Assembly: GCA_030638785.1 (NCBI GenBank)
Contig: DAOWDY010000005.1
Span: 1 to 7,812 of the forward strand
Direction: 5' to 3'
DNA from: Candidatus Thorarchaeota archaeon
GTDB taxonomy: Archaea; Asgardarchaeota; Thorarchaeia; Thorarchaeales; Thorarchaeaceae
Length of the DNA stretch: 7,812 nt
The notes below the pieces were generated by a model that worked only from the letters and a program-made list of their open reading frames with translations, was not told where the DNA came from and did not search any database. Below, one piece after another: positions 1 through 5,172 of this stretch. Each line of letters starts with the position of its first letter. Position 1 is the stretch's first letter. A program made the translations under genes and the position numbers.

Positions 1-413
1 ATATGAGTCAAAACAGGAATGTCTTCATCCATCAGAGCATCAAAGAGAACATCAAAATCGTGGCTGTCGATAGGAGGTACATGTTCGATATCTGAGAGCC
101 TGTCAGACCAGAATGGTGCAAAGTGCATCTTAGCCATTCCATATCCCCGGTCTCTTAGTGTCTTTACATCTTCAATAGCTTGTTTTGGTCCTTCAGTAAA
201 CAAAGTCCATCCTGAGAAGTATCTTGCAAAAATGAAACGACCGGGAAAAGCTTCTTCATACTCCTTCACAGAGTCGCCATGAACGATGGTCATCGCCTTA
301 CTAATACCATACTTCTCTTCGACCTTCACAAGCATCTTCAATGCATCCATGTCAATGACATGTGTGTGAGCATCGAAGATGGGTCCTTTGTAATGAAGAG
401 GATGGGATGACAT
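1..413 (-). CDS. Amidohydrolase_2-type metal-dependent hydrolase, N-terminal part (cut by window edge)
   Basis: Seen: an open frame runs from an ATG at 413-411 leftward off the window, giving 137 residues. Near the N-terminus is the motif FDAHTHV (D14, H16, H18), the first metal-binding H-x-H of TIM-barrel amidohydrolases. K95 lies in AKMHF, and H137, the last visible residue, sits in PVLTH, where this superfamily usually places its next metal-binding histidine. Known: the Amidohydrolase_2 family (aminocarboxymuconate-semialdehyde decarboxylase-like and related) uses such sites for hydrolysis or decarboxylation. The substrate cannot be inferred. The start is well fixed: the only in-frame upstream codons before a stop at about 462-464 hold no ATG, GTG or TTG, and GAGG lies 5 bases upstream (419-422). 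No signal peptide is seen, so it is probably cytoplasmic. It diverges from the surface protein at 548. The rest of the barrel lies outside the window. Confidence 0.85.
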   Translation of the reverse strand, partial: MSSHPLHYKGPIFDAHTHVIDMDALKMLVKVEEKYGISKAMTIVHGDSVKEYEEAFPGRFIFARYFSGWTLFTEGPKQAIEDVKTLRDRGYGMAKMHFAPFWSDRLSDIEHVPPIDSHDFDVLFDALMDEDIPVLTH

Positions 414-456
414 AGTTTCCTCTTTTGATGAGGTCCTGAAAACATTAACTCTATCG

Positions 457-467
457 GCTTTTTAGAG
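457..467 (-). promoter_or_regulatory. Candidate TATA element for the left-edge amidohydrolase
   Basis: On the minus strand this reads CTCTAAAAAGC, an A/T-rich element about 45 bases upstream of the ATG at 413. An archaeal start site about 25 bases downstream would leave a short leader containing the GAGG at 419-422. The position is plausible, but the sequence is a weak match, so this is inference. Confidence 0.25.
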
Positions 468-494
468 AGGGGTTTATCAGCGAAGCCCTTTTCA

Positions 495-502
495 GTATTA
501 GT
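495..502 (+). promoter_or_regulatory. Candidate TATA element for the surface protein at 548
   Basis: The sequence GTATTAGT lies about 50 bases before the ATG at 548. With usual archaeal spacing, transcription would begin near 520-525 and give a leader of about 25 bases holding the ribosome binding site. The match is weak. The whole interval 414-547 must hold promoters for two divergent genes. Confidence 0.25.
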
Positions 503-534
503 TACATCGATTGATGAAACCATTCCCTTGGTTT

Positions 535-539
535 AGGAG
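535..539 (+). promoter_or_regulatory. Ribosome binding site AGGAG for the surface protein
   Basis: AGGAG is followed by 8 bases and then ATG at 548. This supports that start, and a clean signal peptide follows it directly. Confidence 0.7.
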
Positions 540-547
540 AAAAAAGG

Positions 548-1246
548 ATGAAACGCACGCTACAGTTAATGCTTGCTATTATGGTAGTCGGAATGTTCAT
601 GGTGACCCCCGTTGCGGCAGCAACATCCCAAGGGCTTGAATGGGGAATTGTCACAGGTGATCGTTTTGATTACACATTAACAAGCACAGATTTTAATTTA
701 GATGAAGAAATGTTTGTCAACATTACAGGTATGCCTGCATTGGCGATTCCAGATCCAATCTCAACTTGGGGACAGATTCCCTTCCCCGATCTAGGATTCT
801 ATTGGGCAAACGAAACATCACTCAATTGGCTTGAAGTTCTGATATTGTTCTTCGGTTTAGCTACCGTTGGAAGCAGATTTGCAGTACCAGCTGGTAATTT
901 TTCACTCTTACAATCCCTTCTAGCACCGGTACTATCCGGTGAGGATTATCCGGATAGCACAAACGTGTGGGGTGTTGAATGGAGTGAGGAGCTAACCCCA
1001 ACTGAAGACATCACGGTCAATGGGGAATATTCCAGAGTCGATGGATTCCTAACAGAGTATCGGATTGAAACAGTTAGTTCACTTAATGATTCGGTGCTTT
1101 CATCAACAACATTGATTCGCGATAATATCCCCCCCGTAGGTATTGATACTGGTAACATCCTTCAGCTTCTACAGGACAACATTCTGTACATAGCTATCGG
1201 TGTGGGTGTACTACTCGTTCTCGTAATTGTTTGCAAGAAGAGGTAA
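548..1246 (+). CDS. Secreted, C-terminally membrane-anchored surface protein of unknown function
   Basis: I do not recognise a family. Seen in the 232 residues: an N-terminal signal peptide (basic KR, hydrophobic core to about residue 20, small residues PVAAA at 21-25 as a likely cleavage region). Next comes an extracellular part with GDRFDYTL near 38-45, rich in aromatic and acidic residues. A moderately hydrophobic stretch LEVLILFFGLATVG lies at about 95-108. A transmembrane helix spans about 211-228, and the protein ends in CKKR. Four N-glycosylation sequons (N58, N88, N117, N180) lie in the predicted outside part. Inferred topology: type I, with the bulk outside and the Cys-Lys-Lys-Arg tail in the cytoplasm. 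It is monocistronic on the plus strand and flanked by minus-strand genes. From general memory, small proteins of this layout are common in Asgard archaea. The stretch at 95-108 could be a second membrane segment, but it is short and could equally be the core of a folded domain. Confidence 0.85.
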   Translation: MKRTLQLMLAIMVVGMFMVTPVAAATSQGLEWGIVTGDRFDYTLTSTDFNLDEEMFVNITGMPALAIPDPISTWGQIPFPDLGFYWANETSLNWLEVLILFFGLATVGSRFAVPAGNFSLLQSLLAPVLSGEDYPDSTNVWGVEWSEELTPTEDITVNGEYSRVDGFLTEYRIETVSSLNDSVLSSTTLIRDNIPPVGIDTGNILQLLQDNILYIAIGVGVLLVLVIVCKKR

Positions 1247-1252
1247 ACTGGA

Positions 1253-1290
1253 TTGGGGGTATTTCCCCCAACTCCTTTCTATTTTTATTT
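1253..1290 (+). terminator. Hairpin terminator of the surface protein, in the convergent intergenic region
   Basis: A perfect 7-base-pair stem, TTGGGGG (1253-1259) with CCCCCAA (1265-1271), has a 5-base loop. A pyrimidine-rich tract with a T run (ATTTTTATTT) follows to 1290. It begins 6 bases after the stop of the plus-strand gene. On the minus strand no T tract follows the hairpin, so it suits the plus-strand transcript best. The tail overlaps the stop codon of the convergent aminohydrolase gene (1285-1287). Confidence 0.7.
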
Positions 1291-2619
1291 CAGTTTTGAC
1301 CAGAGAGATTCTGCTGATCTTCTGGATATTTCTGCAACTTCCTCATCTGACATTAGTACTAGCTTTCTATCACCAACAACCTGTTTCCCATTGACAAACA
1401 CATCTTTCACATCTCGACCACTAAACGAATTGATCAGATGACCAATGACAGACTGACTTGTGAGAGGAGTAGGTATGTTAGTAGCATCAAGAATTGTGAT
1501 ATCGGCTAACTTACCTTTCTCAAGACTTCCAATCTCTTTCTCAAGACCATATGATTTGGCACCATCAAGGGTTGCCATGCGAAAAACCTGATCTGGCACC
1601 ATCGCACCAGGGTCATTTCTTGCGAGACGATGGACTGTCAAGGCATATCGCATATTCTCAAATGGATCAAATATCCAACCGTCGTTTCCTAGTCCTACTG
1701 TTATTCCCATTGACAGCATATCTGGGACTGGAGAAGTTCCGACTGCATTGAGTGCGTTACTCATTGGATTGTGGGCCACAGAACTACCTGATTCAGATAT
1801 TAGTTCCAACTCACGTTTGTTGACATGCACACAATGAGCCAACACTGTTCGTTTTCCAAGTACCCCTACGCGTTCTAAGCGTTCGACAGTTCGCTCTCCA
1901 TATTTTTGTAGATTATGATAGAGGTCTACAAGACCCTCAGAAGTATGCACTGTAATGGGGACTGCTAATCTATCTGCAGTTTCAACTGCTTTTCCTGCAA
2001 TAAAATCATCAACTGTAAATGATGCATGAATGCTTATCATTCCTGATGCCAAAGTCTTCTTCTTCTTGAGAGATTCAATGAACCTGACATTTTCCTGTAA
2101 TCCCCTTCGCGCCTCATCTGGTTCATTTCTCTCTGTCATCTCAAAAGCAAGCATGGATCGAATCCCAACTGCATCTGAGCCCTCCGCAACTGCATCTAGA
2201 CTCCCCTCAATTGAGTTTGGTCCCGAGTACGTATCTGCAAAGAATGTAGAGCCATTCCGGAGCATATCTGCAGATGCTGAGAGGGCACTTGCTTTTGCAT
2301 CCTCAATGGTCAAGGATTCGTCAACTGGCCACCAGACCCTCTGGAGAATCTGAGCAAAATCTGTTGGGGGTTCAATGTTAAGACTAGCCCCACGAAGTAG
2401 AATTCCATACAGGTGAGTGTGAGCAGTAATCAATCCCGGGATGACAACGCAACCGGATGCGTCAAAGGTTCTATCTGTACCATCTGGAGTTTTCCCATCG
2501 CCGATTTCTAGGATCCGATTATCTTCGAATAAAACAAATCCATTTGGTATGATGGTTCCTGCTTCATCTCCTGTAACTACCAATCCATTCTCAATGACAA
2601 CTCTATCTGCCAATCTCAT
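1285..2619 (-). CDS. SsnA-like / TRZ-ATZ family metal-dependent aminohydrolase (deaminase)
   Basis: A complete 444-residue enzyme of usual length for the MTA/SAH deaminase-chlorohydrolase branch of the amidohydrolase superfamily. Numbering here starts at the GTG one codon upstream. A small beta domain (1-60, then about 365-420, with SLEKGKLADITILD) frames a TIM barrel. Metal and catalytic residues visible: H68 and H70 (TAHTHLYG), H226 with E229 (VHTSEG), H263 (AHCVH) and D314 (GLGNDGW). The family motif SVAHNPMSN is at 281-289. The segment from LQRVWW to ENVRFI (about 93-182, including NSIEGSLDA) resembles SsnA proteins best. Known: such enzymes use a divalent metal to hydrolyse C-N bonds, often deaminating purine- or pterin-like substrates; the SsnA substrate is not settled. 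No xanthine-dehydrogenase-like neighbours are present. Start: ATG at 2619 is preferred; a GTG at 2622 directly precedes it. Other possibilities are a guanine or MTA/SAH deaminase. Confidence 0.88.
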   Translation of the reverse strand: MRLADRVVIENGLVVTGDEAGTIIPNGFVLFEDNRILEIGDGKTPDGTDRTFDASGCVVIPGLITAHTHLYGILLRGASLNIEPPTDFAQILQRVWWPVDESLTIEDAKASALSASADMLRNGSTFFADTYSGPNSIEGSLDAVAEGSDAVGIRSMLAFEMTERNEPDEARRGLQENVRFIESLKKKKTLASGMISIHASFTVDDFIAGKAVETADRLAVPITVHTSEGLVDLYHNLQKYGERTVERLERVGVLGKRTVLAHCVHVNKRELELISESGSSVAHNPMSNALNAVGTSPVPDMLSMGITVGLGNDGWIFDPFENMRYALTVHRLARNDPGAMVPDQVFRMATLDGAKSYGLEKEIGSLEKGKLADITILDATNIPTPLTSQSVIGHLINSFSGRDVKDVFVNGKQVVGDRKLVLMSDEEVAEISRRSAESLWSKLK

Positions 2620-2651
2620 CACCTGTTACTTACTCATAGTATATCGTAACT

Positions 2652-2661
2652 CTATAATTTA
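2652..2661 (-). promoter_or_regulatory. Candidate TATA box for the SsnA-like gene
   Basis: On the minus strand this reads TAAATTATAG, in the 63-base gap after the winged-helix gene. Its centre lies about 27 bases upstream of the tandem minicistron/start region (2637-2619), so transcription would begin near 2630 and leave an almost leaderless mRNA. No separate Shine-Dalgarno is seen before the ATG: the only purine-rich stretch, AGGTG, abuts it. Position and AT content support it; the assignment is inference. Confidence 0.4.
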
Positions 2662-2682
2662 GGCTTTCCCAGACCCTGTTTC

Positions 2683-4152
2683 CTATAATTCAAAATCCAC
2701 ACGTTTGATTGTCCCACTACTCGACCGATAAACAATACCATCTCTCTCTAATTGTTCAAGTGCCTCTTCAACCTCTTCCTCTGACATCTCATGTGAACTA
2801 GCTTCTTTCTTTATTCGTTCCAAGCTAACCCCTCGGTTTGCACCCTTGGATAGTTTCTTTAAAAGTTGCATGAATTTCTCGGAATTGGGAAGACTGCTCA
2901 CAACTTCAAGCTCTTCTTCCTCTGCTTCTGAGGATGGGATAATTGACTCTCGGGGTCCAGAATCAACACGGGCTTTCAATAATGCAGCCATCAAGTCAAG
3001 CTTTGGTGAGGCAGGCTCCTTCTTTTCTTCAGTGGCTGGTTGCAGATCTAATAGGCTGACACCTTCTTCTTCTCCTTCCTCTGATATGAATGGAATTGGA
3101 TGGTCCTCAACCTCCACTCCAAGCCAACTAGATTCTATATCCTTGTTTGCAGAGGCACCTCGCAGTAATTGTACTCTGAATTGTTTCTCAAGCTTCTTCC
3201 TCTGTGTTTCAATTTTGGAACCACCACATTCAGTGATTCCTAGTTCCAGGATTAGTCTATCTGCCTGTCCGCGAACCCTTGAATGAGAATCTCCTATCAT
3301 GTAAGAAATTACTTTCACTAGACTCGAGAATTTGGAATTGGGAATGTTAATTGATTCAAGAAGCTCTTGCTTAACTCTCCAATCTGGATCAGCTACAATG
3401 TCCATCACGAGTCCTGTTGTGGTGGTCACTCCTACTCCACCAACCGCCTTAGCGACATTTACTCTATCTTTCCATTTTCCTTCAACCAGAAATGACTTGA
3501 GATACTTGACTGTTGAGGGTTCAACTACCTCACAGATATAGGGAAGCAATTCTCGCTTCTTCTTTGAAGCTGCAGTTGTCAGAATCTTGTAGAGATCAAT
3601 TCGGTCTTTGTCATTGAATGCTCTTAGTTTTGGTATTGTTCCAATTGAAATAATTTCGATATTCTTCTTAATTCGACTCTTGACCCATTTTATGCCTGTT
3701 ATTCCAAGAGATGCCATGATACCGAAAACAGTTGCCTGATGTTCATGACCTACTTGACTCAGTGCAGTGATCCATCTCTTCCGCTCAGAAGCTGATGATG
3801 GGCTTCCAACTGTCTGAAACAGTTCCTCGATTCCCTGGAGAACTTGTTCTCGTTCAGCAGGATTTATCGTTTTCATCGTGCTAAAAAGCTCTGGTATATA
3901 CTCTCCGTAAATATTCCTCCCAGCCATCCTATAGACAAGTCTTCGAAGCGTTGCATCTGATGTTGAAAGAAGGCTCATGGCTTTTGGGAGTAATGATATT
4001 GCCGCAGTGTACGACATTAGTTTGCCTGCTGCTGTATACATTGTACCTAAGTCTGGTGAATCAAGTGATATTGAAATAGAGCGCATTTCGCGAATCCTTT
4101 TCATCTCAATCTTTCCAAGGTCAGGTGCACTCTTAGAGGTCTTCTTACTCAT
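2683..4152 (-). CDS. Helical-repeat (HEAT-like) protein with C-terminal MCM-like winged helix
   Basis: 489 residues with no exact family recognised. Residues about 25-305 are almost wholly helical, with repeated amphipathic pairs (for example WRVKQELLESI at 258-268 and HSRVRGQADRLILELG at 290-305), suggesting a HEAT/ARM-type scaffold. Residues about 345-420 form a low-complexity, acidic linker with Glu runs. Residues about 423-489 look like the winged helix at the C-terminus of archaeal MCM helicases: NSEKFMQLLKKLSKG, then SLERIKKEA, SEEEVEEALEQLERDGIVY and a terminal strand pair. No AAA+ motifs exist, so it is not an MCM. Start: ATG at 4152, one base after the upstream stop (TAG-C-ATG), with AGGAGGAG ending 10 bases upstream. 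A longer frame to 4233 overlaps the neighbour's tail and is not credible. Inferred role: a scaffold that binds DNA, or a protein partner, through the winged helix, probably cytoplasmic and together with its upstream partner. HEAT assignment is from pattern only. Confidence 0.82.
   Translation of the reverse strand: MSKKTSKSAPDLGKIEMKRIREMRSISISLDSPDLGTMYTAAGKLMSYTAAISLLPKAMSLLSTSDATLRRLVYRMAGRNIYGEYIPELFSTMKTINPAEREQVLQGIEELFQTVGSPSSASERKRWITALSQVGHEHQATVFGIMASLGITGIKWVKSRIKKNIEIISIGTIPKLRAFNDKDRIDLYKILTTAASKKKRELLPYICEVVEPSTVKYLKSFLVEGKWKDRVNVAKAVGGVGVTTTTGLVMDIVADPDWRVKQELLESINIPNSKFSSLVKVISYMIGDSHSRVRGQADRLILELGITECGGSKIETQRKKLEKQFRVQLLRGASANKDIESSWLGVEVEDHPIPFISEEGEEEGVSLLDLQPATEEKKEPASPKLDLMAALLKARVDSGPRESIIPSSEAEEEELEVVSSLPNSEKFMQLLKKLSKGANRGVSLERIKKEASSHEMSEEEVEEALEQLERDGIVYRSSSGTIKRVDFEL
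2686..2886 (-). other. Region encoding the MCM-C-terminus-like winged helix
   Basis: These 67 codons encode residues 423-489 of the helical-repeat protein. The order helix, helix, SEEEVEEALEQLERDGIVY recognition helix, then a short beta wing (GTIKRVDF) matches the small winged-helix domain that follows the AAA+ module in archaeal MCM. In MCM this domain tunes helicase activity and contacts partners such as Orc1/Cdc6. The same fold occurs widely in transcription factors, so homology to MCM specifically is inference. Confidence 0.6.
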
Positions 4153-4153
4153 G

Positions 4154-5065
4154 CTATTTCTTCTCCTCCTTTGCACCTTTGGCTTTCTTTGCTCTTCTTC
4201 CCTTTCTCCTCTTACGACTCGCTTCTTTTGCACTTACTTTCTTCTTTTTGGATGGTATGTATTCTGAGAGTGGTGCCTGTACTCCTTTCTTGGGCGGTTC
4301 AACTTCTGCAGGTTCCTTTGTAATCTCTTCTTCAATAGCTACTGGTTCGCCTTCAAGGGTGAGCTGTTCGGTTGGTCCATCGAGAATCACAGTCCTACTT
4401 GTATCGGTTTCCAATTCGATTAAGTGATTATCATACTCTGCAAGTAGTTGTTTTCCTTGTTCATCTGAAGCCTTGATTGTGGGCTGTGAAATTCCAAATG
4501 TTCTAAGGATTGTTCTTCCATAGACAGACCTCCCTAAAGGTTTCAGAATTAGAAAACCCTTCTCAACCTTTGGACGGACCTTTCTGTATTGCTTTAAACA
4601 AGCATCTTCGAGTTGGGGGACTAAATATCCCAGTCCGTCTCGATTGAGCGACAAACTATCCAAGTAATCCAAATTCTGTTTTGAGATGAGTTGTGATGCT
4701 TGCATCGAGCAGAACGCTCTCGCTTTCTTTCTTCCTTCTGTCCAAGTCTTCCCTTTCAGGAGAATATCGATTACATCTCTTGTTGGAATCTCAAGTGCCA
4801 AGGACAACGAATGCAATCCCAGAGCACCGAAGACACCATCTCTCAAAAGAGCAATTGTTTCTGCAGGATCTTCCTCTCCCTTCTCCTTATCCCAGTTTTT
4901 CTCAACCAAGTTGAAGATTCGATGCCAAGGATGGATCTTCTTGTCTTTCCAATAACCTTTCAGAAGGTGTCTAACACCCTCTATGTCGCCACGTGTGCAG
5001 AGATCACATATTTTATCGACATATGCAAGCTTGCTACCTTTTGCTTGACGACGTGGCTTAGACAG
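4154..5065 (-). CDS. Unknown protein with CxxC N-terminus and lysine/arginine-rich tail; apparent CTG start
   Basis: No family recognised. Counting from CTG at 5065-5063 gives 303 residues. Seen: MSKPRRQAKG basic N-terminus; CDLC (C20, C23) and HPWH (H45, H48), which could bind metal; a helical body of about 55-215; an acidic linker of about 240-260; and a strongly basic tail at 272-303 (KKKK, RKRRKGRRAKKAKG) of the kind found in nucleic-acid-binding proteins. No membrane segment is present. Start: no ATG, GTG or TTG occurs in frame between the upstream stop (5074-5072) and a TTG at 4909, yet the intervening 52 codons read as normal protein. A perfect GGAGGT sits 8 bases before the CTG, so CTG is preferred. 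If it is not used, the next choice is TTG 4909 (251 residues), which would lose the CxxC. It is the first gene of a two-gene unit with the winged-helix protein, one base away. Inferred function: nucleic-acid-associated partner of that protein. Confidence 0.75.
   Translation of the reverse strand: MSKPRRQAKGSKLAYVDKICDLCTRGDIEGVRHLLKGYWKDKKIHPWHRIFNLVEKNWDKEKGEEDPAETIALLRDGVFGALGLHSLSLALEIPTRDVIDILLKGKTWTEGRKKARAFCSMQASQLISKQNLDYLDSLSLNRDGLGYLVPQLEDACLKQYRKVRPKVEKGFLILKPLGRSVYGRTILRTFGISQPTIKASDEQGKQLLAEYDNHLIELETDTSRTVILDGPTEQLTLEGEPVAIEEEITKEPAEVEPPKKGVQAPLSEYIPSKKKKVSAKEASRKRRKGRRAKKAKGAKEEKK
4163..4170 (-). promoter_or_regulatory. Ribosome binding site of the helical-repeat gene, inside the upstream coding region
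   Basis: On the minus strand this reads AGGAGGAG and ends 10 bases before the ATG at 4152. It lies within the last codons of the upstream gene. Together with the TAG-C-ATG junction it indicates translational coupling and fixes the start of the downstream gene. Confidence 0.75.
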
Positions 5066-5073
5066 ATCTTTTT

Positions 5074-5079
5074 ACCTCC
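5074..5079 (-). promoter_or_regulatory. Perfect Shine-Dalgarno GGAGGT that points to a CTG start
   Basis: On the minus strand GGAGGT is followed by 8 bases (AAAAAGAT) and then CTG at 5065-5063. The last T of the site begins the in-frame TAA (5074-5072), so translation of this frame cannot begin further upstream. It is the strongest ribosome binding site in the window. Confidence 0.7.
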
Positions 5080-5093
5080 GATTACCTGTGTTG

Positions 5094-5110
5094 TCGAAGA
5101 ATTCCTTCGA
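5094..5110. repeat. Inverted repeat in the leader of the two-gene unit
   Basis: TCGAAG (5094-5099) and CTTCGA (5105-5110) form a perfect 6-base inverted repeat around a 5-base AATTC spacer. It lies 14 bases upstream of the Shine-Dalgarno. It could be a dimeric-regulator operator or an mRNA hairpin close to the ribosome binding site. Chance is possible at this length. Confidence 0.4.
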
Positions 5111-5150
5111 TATTTGCCTTTTTTGGTCTTGTATTGCGTCCCTTGATATT

Positions 5151-5166
5151 GTTAAAATATGAAAAA
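5151..5166 (-). promoter_or_regulatory. Candidate TATA box of the two-gene unit, next to a T run ending the DDAH transcript
   Basis: On the minus strand this reads TTTTTCATATTTTAAC, from just 6 bases after the DDAH stop codon. ATATTTTAAC (5160-5151) is a fair TATA-like element that would start transcription near 5130, giving a leader of about 65 bases. The T-rich stretch could also serve as an archaeal U-tract terminator for the DDAH gene. A second AT-rich candidate, AAATATC, lies at about 5109-5115. Neither role is proven. Confidence 0.35.
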
Positions 5167-5172
5167 TCCGAT

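Noticed and set aside
456..487. GGCTT / AAGCC inverted repeat in the divergent promoter region
   Set aside because: Only 5 bases per arm with a 22-base spacer, so it is not distinguishable from chance.
338..523. Minus-strand 61-codon frame in the divergent promoter region
   Set aside because: It overlaps the amidohydrolase start in another frame; the amidohydrolase frame has the HTH motif and a ribosome binding site, while this one has no protein-like features.
932..957. Perfect 8-base inverted repeat CTATCCGG / CCGGATAG with a 10-base spacer
   Set aside because: It lies in the middle of the surface-protein coding region, with no T tract or promoter near it, so it is most likely chance.
2846..3286. 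Plus-strand 146-codon Ser-rich frame
   Set aside because: It is the reverse-complement shadow of the acidic linker of the helical-repeat gene; Glu codons read as Ser/Phe on the other strand.
4153..4233. N-terminal extension of the helical-repeat protein by 27 residues
   Set aside because: It only reads the neighbour's Lys/Arg-rich tail in another frame. The strong AGGAGGAG and the TAG-C-ATG junction favour the start at 4152.
4700..5146. Plus-strand 148-codon frame
   Set aside because: It is antisense to the CxxC/basic-tail gene and its leader, lacks a convincing ribosome binding site and has no recognisable domain.
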